The notes under the pieces were generated by a model that did no database searches, was not told the origin of the DNA, and saw nothing but the letters and a program-made list of their open reading frames with translations. From Varroa destructor (taxonomy: Eukaryota; Arthropoda; Arachnida; Mesostigmata; Varroidae): a DNA stretch of 64,000 bases. The first letter of the stretch is position 1. Each line of letters starts with the position of its first letter. Both the position numbers and the translations under genes were made by a program. Below are positions 1 through 13,300 of this stretch, piece by piece. Where the stretch lies: NCBI RefSeq assembly GCF_002443255.2, contig NW_019211455.1, forward strand, positions 48,481,489-48,545,488, written 5' to 3'.

Positions 1-1134
1 GTTTTTTTGCCGACTGAGAGTCAGCTTTATAAATCGAATGTACTCCTTCGCCACAGATCCCAACACAGGCTTCATGGCTATTATGCACAGCTGGGAAGAT
101 CTCGCACCGAGAACATCAACGAAACATTTCTTTGGAATGACTAAGCGAAAGAAGCATACCGAGAATGTTGCGAAGAAACACTGACTGTTCTGTGTGAAAA
201 AAAACTGGTCTCGAGCAAACATTATATCCCAAATTTTCTGGCCAGTTACTCGCATCCTCATTTCCTGCAGACGCAAATATAATAAAATGAAAACTGATTC
301 AGGTTTCAGAGCCATTAATAATGTAACCGGCAACATTCTTTAATGCAGTGTTACAAAGATACAATGATGAAGTGGCTTTCTCGTTCCTAACGATCGATGT
401 TTGTCCAGGCGATCTCCGTAAGAGATCAACAACAAAGTAGTATCAAAATAATATCTCAAAGATTCACTTGCCATCACTACTTTACCTTGAATAGTTTGGT
501 GAAGCAACGGAAGCTTACTTCCAGGGTTAGAGGCGACACACTCCCGCCGAACACTTCACCAACGTTTGCCTTCGAAAGGCAATCGTATTCAGATGTAACG
601 CCCGCGTCAGTTTCATGATAAAATTCGAAGTCGGTGTCTAACCGGTGCGCTGAGGTAACGGGCCGAGCCTGCAAAAGGACCAGTTTCTGGCCTCCAGGAG
701 CGAAGGCCCATTCCGTGTCACGCTGCGAAGCGTAATGGTTCTCGATAAGGCGCGCAACCTCGCCCAATTTCTTTAGCTGTAATGGAATGATCAAATAACC
801 AATATTTATATAATCAGTACTCTGACTCCTGACACCTGTCTTAGCCCTGGAAATATATAATAAAGTTTCTGCAGTTGTATGCAAGCGAAATTATTGCTTT
901 TGATATCCCATAATTATGCATGAATATTTTTTTCAACTTCTCGTTGCTTTTTGTGTGTTTTATGCATCCAATTTCCATTTTTAAGTGAATTATTATTATA
1001 CTGAATCATCATTGAATTACGATTTCTCTATTGTTACCCTTTGTCTAGTATAACGAAATCGCACCAGATACTGCAACTATCCTCACTCGCATAGCCTTTC
1101 TGCCTCATCAAAAAATCCCTTTAGACACAAATAT

Positions 1135-1170
<36 letters not shown>

Positions 1171-4100
1171 TCGGACTATTCCCATAGCTAAATAAAGCCT
1201 TCCATCTGCGTCACGATAAGTGAAAAGTAGCGCTGGCGTTACGAAAGAAGGGTACTAGCTATAAAAATCTGAGCATCGAAGTTCCATCTCTACCGTATTG
1301 GGTTCCTGTTCCCCAATATACAAGAGAATTGTCCAATGATCGCCCATCATTCGAAATATATTGTCGAAAATATACATTACCACAATCCATATTCATATCC
1401 ATCACCAATAGAATTACAGATTGTGCTTGTTGTGCAGGAGGATCAAATGGGTTAACGTTAAGGTTAGTTTTTAGTTCATTTAACTTGTATTTTTCCCAAT
1501 CAACTTATTTCGTATTAGAGGCATATAGTCTTCGAAAGACCACGACAGATAATGTCGAATATCGACTAGAATAAGTATTGTTACTTATGGCTAGAATGCA
1601 AATCGGTTCCTCAAACCGATCACCGTTCCAATTTTATTGCTCCATTTTTTGAGTTTCCTATTATTAACGCGAAGTGGCTGGGTTAACGTAATTAGTCATC
1701 TATTAGAAGCAGTATTCTTCTTTATAGTCTAATGTGTGACTCCAAGGACACTCGATAATGTCCGTAAGTTACAGTCCGTAGTGCACTGTTGATCCGTTTC
1801 ATTTGCTGCGCTACCGCCGTCAGGCATCCTATCAGACTGCTGCCCCCTAGCCCGAAACGAAATATGTCTATGTCCGAACAGTGTCTTATTAAGATTAGCA
1901 GGCAAACCCTTTACTCACTTCGCGGACGATTAAATCAATTCTAAGCTATCTTCACTATACCGAAAGAAGTATTATCCAAAAGATAACACCTCAGCAGTTT
2001 ATAGATCTGTCAAATCAGAGGCAATCTTCGTAATGGAAGATACCGAATGAACTTGTCAAATACTTACAAAATATAACACGCCAACAAACCGAGTACTGTG
2101 ACATGTTTCGATTTCAGAAACTGCGACCACTGCCTCATGATTTTATCATACCATTTGCATTGTCTACTACGGGTCTTAATATAGTATGCACTTACCTGGT
2201 CTTCGTTAAGGCAGGCTTGAGTTTGGGCCTGCTGGGCTTCGCTATCGGCGACTTTAAGATTGCGGATGCCTCCACTATCGTCCATGACTGTGCGAAGTTT
2301 TTTACTTCCAAGCGTTGAGCTTACAAGTCGAGCGCCAAACTCCCCGCTCTTTTCAAGAATGAACGTATCGGGGTCTGCCGTTGCCGATACGACACTCTGC
2401 AATTAAAAATACACTAGATGTTAAGTATTTTGAACTCTAATGGTTGTAGTGTGAGCGACTACTAATCTATGCAAACGCCCCTTCGTTGGCACAGCGACCC
2501 TGCAGAAGATTTGGAACTTAAATATCTGTTTTTAGAGTTCATTAGCGACCTCAAAACGAGCTTCAGCTCGATTCCGCGGAAGGGGACCGCTACACATAAA
2601 AATACTTATTGTATCTGGGTTAATTAATTTTCCTAGATCAACATGTTACTTTACAGTACCGAAATATACTGAAACGTTAACATTTACTACTATATCGATA
2701 GTTGAATGAATTATTTTAACAACATCTGCATAGAGCGTAGGACATCGAGCAGGAAAGGAAGTATGTTGAAACTCTATTCGACCTCTCCTAGGCCGTAGTT
2801 CGCTGTGATGGTAATAAATTTCGGATTACACGTCACCGGATCCACGGTGAACATGACCCCTGAAACTTCAGATGCGACCATTTCCTGCACGCAGACCGAC
2901 ATACGGCAATTAATCTCCTGGCCATATCGCCTACAGGGCAGTGCACAAAAAAAACAGTAAGAAAAACATCAGACTCTTCGAGTACCGGTAGCAATCGTAT
3001 ACTATATTAGAAATCCGAAAGCGAAAAATACCTACATAATACATAAATAAGAAAGTGGCATATTTTAATAAAACAATATGCAGCAAGGATGAGTGTAACT
3101 CAGTACATCTACGTATAAATTATTTGTAAGAGAGCCGATAGGCCATAAAGATGTAACCGTTTTGTTGAGCGGTAGTAGCTTGTTCCCTTGTGTCTTTGCT
3201 GATACAAATAGTATTCTCTGTAGCATCCTTGCACCGATGTGGCGCACTTGTTACAAGCAAACGTATGATGACACAAACCTTCGGTACTGCAGTGCCACGA
3301 AAGAGAACTGACTGGCCCAACATTTAGCAATTGAACGAGTGATCTCGTCCAGACCTCGGCATCCGAGGAAGGTTTCCATTTGGCCGGCAGCCGACATCTC
3401 TTCTGAATCTTCGCCTACGGCCGAGGAGCGGACAGCAAAGCGCTTTGATTTAAAATCAGCTCCGAATATTCTGCTCAGCTCTTTATTGAGGTCATCTTTG
3501 ATCTCGAAAGGTATCGCCGCAGAACCAATGGTGTTGACAACTCTAGAATTGAGCAGCGTAATTAGGCGAAATACAAACAATCAATTTTAAACAATTTCTT
3601 TATTTTCACTTAACTAGCCTGCAAAATAACAGTGTACAATGCACACACCTTCATATAGTAAGAACGATTCTAACTTCAACTTCAACAATGAAGCTAAGAC
3701 ATAAATTACATAATTGGAAATGTTCAATATATAAAACGAAGCACTTACTGTTGGCAAACGTTTTTCAATCGCTCCATATTCGTCTTCGCCCGAACGGTAT
3801 CTTCGAGCTGTTGGACGGCTTGGGCTACGACATATTGTTTTGTAAAAAGATCGTATGCTACCGTGGTCACCGCCAATCCTTTCGCCACCTCGAACTAGGT
3901 ATAGGGATGAGGTAAAGACATTAAGTAAGATAAGATCTTAAATAGCACCTACGTTTCAAACTGACTCATATGAAAGTTTGCGGTTGGTGTCTCTCACAAA
4001 AGTCTAGACAATAGCAAGTTCCTTTTCATAGACGACCATCGTGTATGATCCTAACAGGAGGCAATGGAAACCATTCTTTTATTATTACAAACTAGATCTT

Positions 4101-7100
4101 TAACATTTTTCTCCACTTCATTAATATAGCCTAACCTACTTTTTCGCAGTCCTTTGCTAATGACGTAAGAATCGCTAGTGAACTGGCCTTTCCGCCAGTG
4201 AAATTTGCATCGGCGCAGAGTCTGTTTTCGAACGAGACTATATTGCAACCTGAACCATGTTGAAGTCGAATTGGTTCTCGAATGTGAGTAGCTATCGGTA
4301 AGAGGTTAACTTCAACACGATTTCTGCAACTCATTAAATAAATGAAACAACAGTGATCAGACGCACCTTTTATAAACATTGCCGTAGTTCTACCGTATAT
4401 GGAACACGAAATTATTGCTAATTGGGCAATTGATCTGATGCCCATCCAGTTAGCATCGTACGAGGAGAGCATAAATATCTGTATTAAAGCAGCAGCGATA
4501 TGTCGCAATGAATTTTACTGAGATTTCATACTAGAACGGCATTTTTAGCGAATCGCTTTATGGCAAAATAGCTAACTAGTGCAATGTTTATTTTTTTTTT
4601 ATATAAACGGTAATCTTGTGTATAAAAATCAAAGATTCTGAAAACCTTTGATTATCGTTCTGCTTTAACACGAAGTTCCAAGTGCTAAGCTGTTTTATAT
4701 TTCAAACGACTCACCTAAGTGCCCCAAAGAACACGGCGTAACCCTCTCTGGTGTCGAAAGTCATTCTAAAGACTCGAGCAGTTCGCTTCCGAGTCTCACT
4801 GTGAAATTCGTGATTAAACGTCAGAGTGTCGAGCTCTTCGTCAAGTGTTAGCTCCATCGATGGCAAGGATCCTATAAGAACGATTTAAACGTGTGTAGCA
4901 ACTTCTTCTGTTCGTCTGAGCGTCTTTACTACTGTATTATCGTATCTATCTATGGTGGAAAGGTTCGACGGAACATTTACCATTCAATCGAAGCCAATTA
5001 GCACTTCATTGAAGGAATATTCATTGCTCTGTTGCTCTATATCACCTAGTAGAAGAAGCCATTTATTGAAGTTAAGAGAGGATCATGGCGCATCAAATAC
5101 GGGAGCATTCCTCTCATTTGGGCAAGAAAGCTGATGATCTTCGGTCATGGGTTTATTCGTTGTTAGAGAACAAGCATTACGTCATGGCAATCGACGAGGC
5201 AGTTAATGCTTGGACATTATCGAGATGAGGGCAATGAGATGATAAGATAACCTTGTCGCTTGCTGGGCAAAAAATAAGCTACAGTTGCTCATACTAAAAG
5301 CTTAACTAGATATTTTTCGCCTTTGGCCGGCTTCTGGCCTAAAATACCTCGCAAACTTTTATTCCTAGAGTGCCACTACGAAAGCCACGAAATGCGCATA
5401 AATATCTCGCGCAAATCAGGCGGAATATCTTACCGCATCCGAGAGTGAAGCCCCTGCAAATATCGTTCTGTTTCATTACATTGAGAGACGCGTTTTCTAT
5501 TGGAAGGTGAAGAAACGATGGGAAGACGAGTACACCGTTGGTCAAGCTTTGGCTCAGACCTTTAATGGATACCTCTTCCAAGTAGACAAAGATACCGTTC
5601 TGTAAATGAACATTATTAGTAGAAATTTAGCAAAGTAAGAATGAAAAAAAAATAAGTTTAGACGGCAGAGTCACTGAAAATATCCCTACTCCTGCTTAGT
5701 CGTCATATAACATATATAAATTTCAACTCGAACTTTCGTTGCTCGCCGCCACTGCTAGCTTAATGCCGTCACAACTATATCTGCCAACATTGAAGCCAAA
5801 GTAAAAATCGTTGTTTGACATTATAAAGCAATGTAATAACGTTACGTATGACCATGTCACTCTGCCAGTTGGAGACAAAACAGTGCTACACGGTTAATGT
5901 GCTTGATAATTTGTGTGAAGCATAGCAGATGGCATCTCTGTTACTACTAAACAGATAATATAGGGAAATCGTTGGATATTTTTGGAGTGTCAGGTCGTAC
6001 CCGGGTGTAACCCATGAGGGTGCCGTGGGTGTTTACAGCAGACGAAGTCTGTTCTCTACATCTTTTTTTGTAACCAAACGCGAACACTTCTTCTTCGTGA
6101 ACTTCTGAAGACGCTGTTTCCTCTACGCGAACCTGAAAAAAGCATAACAAAACATGTGACTTAACAACAAGGTCCATAGATTACTCGGCCTTCTACTTCG
6201 AAAATTTTAAAGCTATTCACCAATAAATTTTAAAAAAACAGTAATTTACATACACAGAGTAACAAGTTCTACTATTTAAGGGTAAGGAACTACAACATGA
6301 ATTACAAGACGGTTATTTCTGCTCAAATATTTCGCTCGGTTTCCTGATGGCACCAGGATGAACTCATTTTTAACGACTCTGCAGCCAAGCTATCAAGACC
6401 CAAAAACTGCTAGTTAGTGGCAAGTATTGTATGTTGTATAGGCCGTCAGTTGGATGTGACGGATGCCCCACAGTACTCCATCAGGCATTGAGTCTATATT
6501 GAAAAGGGCGTGGCCTTAGTTGCTTAGGGACCTTGTATAAATAAAATCAAATTCAAAAGCCGACATTCGCAAATGCCCCTGAGTAAACAACACCCGACCG
6601 AGAAACTTCTTCAATCTGCTTAAAAATAAACTTCTACATTTTTTAGAGCTCATGGATCTAAATAACCAGAACAAATCCGCATAGGTTATAAAGTGTTTAC
6701 GCCATAAAATGAATAATTATGCCAATGGAATGTCATCCATAGTCTTCACTATCTTCGGCTGCGATTACTTTTAGTTGGTGGGCTGCCATCACACAAGATA
6801 ACTATAACATTGACAATAACTATAATAGTTCATACTGATCATTGTCATTTCAGAATAATCAAAAACCCGCTATACATGATAAGAATTTATGAGCTAACAT
6901 AAAATTTCTTCACCTTCCCGACATAAGACATAGACTGGATGATGGCATCGATTTCCTTTAAGCTGCGATTGATGCTTCCGGGATCACTAATTGTTTTGAG
7001 AAGAGAGAGTTTAGGGCTACGAGCAAGCTGCATAGCTAACAGAGGTTCCGAGTGGAACACCGCCTGATCGGCCACGCTAGTTACGAAATTACTCCTGAAA

Positions 7101-9503
7101 ATATCAATATTAAAATCTACGTCAGTCCTAATACTAACGGTAAAATCCAATGACTCTGAAACAGAAACACACAATGTTTTATTTGGACCTTTTAACAATG
7201 AAATTCGTAATGACTATAAGTCTTTATGATGTTATACGTTTGCGCTAATTTCGATCCTGTCATACATAGTGATCTTATACTTGTCATACAGTTTTTTCCT
7301 CTTAAAATGTGTCCTTATATATATGGCGTCACAATTATTATTATTATTATTATTATTAACATTTAGAGGCAGATATTAACATGTTAGAAGTCAATATGGA
7401 GCATTAAATAACAACATTTGAAATTTTTCTATAGGTTATCGTACTAGTAGTATCTAGTGGGCTAATAAGTCGTTGCTACAAAATGCCACAGAATTCGAAA
7501 GAATTATTCATTTGTACATTTTTTTTTTCGTATACGACTAAGAAAAAATGCAACTGGCAAGTATTACAGACCAGATAAGATTTTTTAGCGAGTCTCGAGA
7601 TACCTAAAAGTGTATATATATATATATATAGACACAAAGAATTAGCTGATAGCAGTTCTCGAGGGAATAATTAACGGGTTAGATGAGCGTGCAGCACTTA
7701 GTCATCATTAGGCCACGCAAAACTACTTACGTAAACACGAAGCGCACGTGATCATCTGCTCCAGTCGACTTGTTCCTGCAAGCGTTGAGAAGCGATACCC
7801 CCACATTACTATTTTTAAATTGCGTAATCTACTGGTCTAGATAGCTTTCGCCTGGTACACTAAGGAAAAGGAGGATCATTCCAACGAAACTGGCCCGTTG
7901 TTGCCAGCAGATTTAGCTATGCCGTGTTTTCACGAGTCGATCAAATGTTTGGACATCGGCATGGAGATGTAACGCAAAACTATGAAAATATATTTGTCTC
8001 AGATAGAAAATTTGTTAAAATCTGTTTAATAAATCAACCTTTTATGGTCAGTGTACATCGAACACATAAATCCCTTCTTTTGTGGAACCAGGATGCGGAA
8101 CGCAACGCCTCGTAATGGTGTTTCTTTGTTGGTAACTTTCGAAAACCAACTAGAAATTGATCGCATCTATGTTTTAGGAGAGGTGGAGGTGTAATATACA
8201 ATTTCTTAACGTTTAGCGTATTGGCTACACGGCCAAATGTGCACTAGGAAGGTTTGACTTCGCACTTAAAGATGTGGCCTTTATGGCCATTGTGCCAACT
8301 GTATCATCTATTTACTGTGGAAGCATCAAAAGCGACCAACTCAACAACCTTTAACACAAGAACAATTGTAATTATTTCTTCAAAAGTAATTATTTCTTTG
8401 CAAATCGCTTACTTAGGAAAATTTCTTTCACCCAATATATTTTTCTAAAACCTTGCAAAACAAAAGCTTGCATTAAAGTTGAAAAATACGGAAAATTGAA
8501 AAATGTTTGACGCTCCTTACGGAAGCCGCTGGTATATTGCGTAGACGTTAACAAATTTCTTTTATCCTCATTAAATTAAACCTGATTCTGGAATTTTATT
8601 GGCAAACCGAGCGTAGACTCAGCGATCTAGTAAGCGATCAAATAAATACTTTGTAGTTTTTTTTTGCTTTACGGCCGCTTTTCCTGATTTTCTAACCTGT
8701 CTTTTCAATTTTTTAACGACTTTTTGTCCGTGCTACAGAGAGAAATGTAGAGGCCACAAACGAGTTTGCTTCTGAAAATGCACTAATTCTTTTCCCATAT
8801 GATGAAAAATAAAAATATACGAGTATAAAAAATTAAATAAGTCTAATTAAATTAGTAAAAAATAAAGCACAAAGAAACTTGGCAACCAGCTGTGTAGAAT
8901 CGACATCGAAAACGCTTCATTTCAAAGAAAAGCAACAATAATGAATTCCACACTTGAAGGGCCATTCGTCATCTTTCTATGAAATTTGTTATTGCATAGG
9001 TCCAGCAAAAGCATTTATACTAACCTCAAAAGACCGTTAAATGAGATCCTCCACCGCTGCAGAGGTATAATACACTCCAGGCGCAATCCGTCCACCGCAA
9101 ACGTATCCTCAGCCGAGTGATCAACGTATATGTCCTTCGACAGGACATAACTTTCTTTCTGTGTACGCAAATATAAAAACACTGTTGCGCGTTTGTCTGC
9201 GCGTCGTGTCATGAGCAAGACCATAATTTGGCCGTTGGCCGATGCTGAAAACAAGTGCAGGCCATCGTTCGCTTTATGTAGGGTATCCGCTTTCGCTGGC
9301 CATTCGACATCAAACACCTGCTGTGTTGGAAGTGCGCCATACTTGTACGGATCATTACTCGACAGGTCGAAAAGTTTAGAGAAACGCGCCTGTCGGGATG
9401 ATCTGGTTAGCCAAAGTAGCAAACGAAATACGAGGTAACGCAAATATGTAAGCCAATCCAAACTACTTGGTTCAACTGTCTTGGCTGTACTGAATTTTGC
9501 CAT
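1..9503 (-). CDS. PEP-synthase-like protein, 13 exons, 3' end off the window
   Basis: By family, a phosphoenolpyruvate synthase / rifampicin-phosphotransferase-like enzyme: an ATP-grasp (PPDK N-terminal) domain phosphorylates a swivelling His domain. Exons in transcript order: 9503-9025, 7775-7731, 7094-6914, 6132-6001, 5599-5434, 4871-4715, 4323-4140, 3894-3749, 3542-3279, 2930-2783, 2396-2196, 776-486, 180-1. They sum to 2,574 nt (858 codons) with every phase matching. Residues about 15-35 are a hydrophobic stretch, a possible membrane anchor. Residues about 160-400 form the extra N-terminal half seen in arthropod members (FNGLLR, GYTRNGIFVYL). The ATP-grasp part follows: GGKASSLA near 430, RSSAVGEDSEEMSAAGQ near 530, GVMFTVDPVT near 615, ANYGLGESVVSATADPDTF across exons 10/11, LLQARPVTS near 740. 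The downstream NVGEVFGGSVSPLT also fits. The catalytic-His domain would lie left of the window. The exon 10 donor is weak (GAG|GTCGAA). Start chosen as the first ATG of the exon. Substrate is unknown. Confidence 0.85.
1140..1167. repeat. poly-T tract
   Basis: Uninterrupted run of about 28 T in the intron between the exons at 2396-2196 and 776-486 of the PEP-synthase-like gene. On the coding strand it is poly-A, as left by a retroposed tail or simple slippage. No element body is recognisable beside it. Confidence 0.9.
3279..3542 (-). other. ATP-grasp core exon of the PEP-synthase-like gene
   Basis: This 264-nt exon carries the best-conserved nucleotide-binding block of the PPDK N-terminal fold. 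It reads KRFAVRSSAVGEDSEEMSAA followed by GQMETFL, then AIAKCWAS-type and ALQYRR motifs. The acceptor is ttctag and the donor is AG|GTTTGT. The intact core argues against a decayed pseudogene. Confidence 0.85.
7334..7358. repeat. (ATT)n microsatellite
   Basis: About eight ATT/TTA units in the intron between the exons at 7775-7731 and 7094-6914 of the PEP-synthase-like gene. Confidence 0.9.
7612..7630. repeat. (TA)n microsatellite
   Basis: About nine TA units in the same intron of the PEP-synthase-like gene as the ATT repeat. Confidence 0.9.
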
Positions 9504-10047
9504 CTTCTTATCTCTTCCGTTCTGTCTCAGTCTATCCGATACGGTCTGTACGTTGTCCGAAGGCTACACGGAAAATATTTTTACTTCTCTAAAACGTTGC
9601 CTTTTTCCGTGGTTAGAACTGTCGAGGCACCGAATCGCAAGAGCTAGCCAGCCTTACGTGTGTGATTTAAATAGACACAGAGATCAACTGTGTCTGTATG
9701 TGTACATAAGCGTCTCTGCGTGTGTATGTGTGTGTGTCTTTCTTTTATGTTGCGGTTGTTGTAAATGCACGCACAACTAGCCAAGCTCGATTTAGCCCTT
9801 TCCACACAGAAACTGACCTTTCCAGCAGAGTTAGCTTTGACAGTGAGAGACGCGTCGCTTCTATCCATGGAGCACCACACTTTTTGTCTGAGACTACTGG
9901 TACATACTAATCCGATATGGACATCGATTTACGCCGCGCGAGTCACTACGCATTGAAGCGAATCGCGATCCACAGAGAAACTCTGCAAAGCCACAAATCC
10001 TTTCCATTGATCACTGTTACTACTTCGCCTTCCATCCGCACCTCGTC

Positions 10048-10247
10048 TCATTGGTAATCGCTTGCAGCTGATGATGCAATCGACTCTTAAAATGGTAAAA
10101 AAAAAAGTTTTTTGACTTAAAGGCTCCGCCAACAATGATACAGCAAAAGCCAACTCACCCTCACTAAGCTTTCCGTCTCGCAGATAGTTACAAGCCTTTG
10201 ATAAGGTCACGTACAAGGACCAACGAGCGCTGCCAATATCAGCCATG
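10048..10247 (-). CDS. Probable last two coding exons of an unrecognised gene
   Basis: Exon 10247-10159 has a good pyrimidine-rich acceptor (tttccgattag) and a strong donor (GAGG|GTGAGT). It encodes MADIGSARWSLYVTLSKACN, continuing YLRDGKLSE. Its one-base phase joins exon 10085-10048, which follows a T-rich acceptor ending taag, reads ESIASSAASDYQ and stops at TGA. The stop lies 545 bp upstream of the PEP-synthase-like ATG, on the same strand. Two weaker exon-like pieces upstream, 10966-10932 and 11401-11345, keep phase and would add residues, but their acceptors are poor. I do not recognise the family. The 38-nt last exon and the lack of homology keep confidence low. The methionine at 10246 may be internal. 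Confidence 0.3.
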
Positions 10248-10309
10248 CTAATCGGAAAGAAAGTAAAAATTTAGAAACGCCTCTCTCGCGAAGGGACTTA
10301 TCTGTGCTC

Positions 10310-13300
10310 TAGCAGCGAAGCCATATTGAAACACAATTGCCATTCGAAGAAGGCTTAACGGCCGCTAGAATGAAAAGCCAAACTAAAACCAGCGGCGTAT
10401 ATTCGGTTGTGTTCCCAGACTTTGTAGTCGAATAAACTGTTCTTACAACCAGTAGTAGAAGTTCTACACTTTCATAGTTGTACCCTTGAGTAAAGAGGAT
10501 CATTTTTGTTATAATGGCGACTTGGTACATGCTCGCCAGGATCGCCCCAGGCCTCCCGGGCCGCGGGTGAGGTTACGCCTCCATACCCCATTGATGGACG
10601 CCACACAGTCTGTGTATAATTAAGTAGATCGATAGCTGTAAAACTATTACCTTAATTTAGAAATTTGTAGTAAGCCATTTAAGAAATCATGAGTTCTGCA
10701 GCCATGCTAAAAAAAACGCGACCATTCGAGCTCAACGTCATGCCCACTTATAAATAATATAAGATATTGATTTTTTTGCTATTCTGTGGTATTCGACGAT
10801 TCTGACAGATCGATTAGCGTCCACAAGCAATAAATCCAATCTTTGGGGAGTGGGGCGCCATCGAGAAGTGCAAATCTTGTACATTGCTTTTAAATCACAT
10901 TCGGTTGCTTTGTGGCTCATGATTGACTTACACAGTGAGATTCGCTCCAACCAGAAGTCGAAATCGCTAACCCGCAGTCCCGATTATGTTGCCAGACAAG
11001 AAAATATTACTGCCGGGACACCCCTTTCAAGTTAATTGCTGGTATTTCACTTCGCTTGCCGATATTAAGACATAAAACTGAGGGGAAGGCTGATTTTGTT
11101 CGAAAAACAGACGTAAAGGACCTCAGAAATTATACTGATACGTATTCAAGCAGATTTTGAAGCGAAGAACTGTCAATTAATTCGGTCCGTACAAAGATAA
11201 TAGCATGCAAACTAAAGGTTAGGGAAGCTGACCTTTTAACGCAACGTCCAAGTCTTGAAAAATACAAATACTCCAAAAGCCGTTGAGTAAAAAATAAATA
11301 ATACAAGTCTGCGTTTACCATTGCGTGTCGTGCTCGATACTTACTGCAGCACGTAATAACGACAGAAAGCGCAAACATGCAGTAAACGGTCGCGTTTGGA
11401 CCTGTTCCTGTTTGTCTGGACGTCTCCTTTAGTACAATGTACTTTCTGCGATAGTACTTTTTTCAAATCGTATGGTTCCACATATGACTTGATTCGTACA
11501 TGACGTACCTCCATACTAAAGATGGCCATTGGTACACCGGATAGAGAATGCCAGCTTGTGAGCGCCCCTTACATTACGATCTACGTCGATTTTATAGAAC
11601 TTGTTGCTGATAGGCACTCTAAACGGAATCGATGTGCATGTAGACGAACCATATCTGTGTATGGAGCCAGCGATTGTTATGCATCTCCACTCCAAAGACG
11701 GACAGGGGGGTTTTTATAGCTATCTGATACGGTAGCAGTCCTTTTGTTCAAGGGTCGACCACTTCAATTCATTAAATACGTATTTTAAGATTAAAAAATA
11801 GGCGTTGGCTTTACTGCGGCGTTTCCAATGCGAACTCGCCTATCAAAGGCATGACGTTAAAATTCGAAGCCCAGCCAAAGTTGAGCTTCGTATTCAGTGA
11901 AATTATTACCCCTTTTCTTTGAAACGTCATTCTATCCAGGCATAACTCATACTAGCCTTAACGGAAAATATTTGGCCGATCTTGTAAGTACCAATTAAGA
12001 ATGTCCATAAATGTTAGAAAAATAAATTGTCAGATGGGCTATTCTCTTTTGTCATAAACGTTTCAGCTGTCCAGTATCCCGAAACAATTTTCAGCGGCGA
12101 GATTCTACTAGACGCCGTCCGCAACGACGTTCGACAAGTAAATATACGCCGCTAGTGGGACTATCGCGCATTACAGCCATCCTGCAATGGTTGCAATGAC
12201 TATACAGAGATCGGCAATACATCAGTTTCTGTTTTCACTCAAAATCAGTAACTTTACGAGATGAGATGAGACTACCAGAGGGCACTACAGGTAGCCCTAA
12301 CGGTTTTTAAGGCCTTTTTCCGTCGCTTTCTCCCCAGCCACTTGTCTTGTGCCTAGACTTACGTTTCATGCAAATGCCCTACCAAATCAGTCAAGGATCA
12401 AAGGAAGCTTTGGCTACTTAAATGCATTGAGTAATTTCGCCGTGAATACTACCTGACAAGTGGACAACTCTGGTCAAGTGCTTAACGCATGTATTCGAAT
12501 CAACGGACCGGTCAGTTAGACGCACAGCCAGCCATGCAACGCTCACAAGACTCTCGCTCATGCAGTCACTCATCTAAGAAGTTAACGTGCTGTTAAGATA
12601 ATTAATTAACAGTTACCCTGCTGATAAAACAAGGACAGAGATCGCGTTAACCTTATTTTGTATCCATTCAATTGCGTGCACACAAAAACCATTATTGGCT
12701 ATATAAACAAAGGCACACAAGCCTTTTTTCGTAACAGCGAGAAGATCCAATTCACACTCCTCTGCGATTCGGTGGTGGTTTGATGACACATTTATTTTGG
12801 GGCGAAATCGGCGTGACTAACGTCAGGCTTAACAACGCCAAGCTTATAATCGCATTATAATATTGTCTTAAAACGCCTTATGATGTATTAAATTCACCAT
12901 ACTATAGATAGGCTACTTCTCTGACGTGTGCAAATTGCAGTGACACGAATACTAGGTTTAGTAGTTGATTGTTTGTTTACGACCTGATTCAGGATCGTAC
13001 GACGAACTTTAACTGTACCTTTTGCATATTAAGATACATACACATTCTACATACACATTTATTTTAGATTTAAATCAACAATCGTATCGAGAACCAGCAG
13101 ACGGCAATAGAACTAGGTATAAAACCCGGTTTTACCGCCTTTGTTAAGTATTGTGTCTAACGTAGCGTCTCGTTGTAGAAAGTGTAATAGTAAGCTAATT
13201 CAAAATTCGCCCGTAGAAATAAACCTTTTCAAATAAATATTGTTTGAAAAAAAGTTTTGTTACATAAAAGTACAAAATAAATATTTTTAGACTGAATATA

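Noticed and set aside
1..9503. PEP-synthase-like sequence as bacterial contamination or a pseudogene
   Set aside because: Multiple spliceosomal introns, consistent phases over 13 exons and an intact ATP-grasp core argue for a working nuclear gene.
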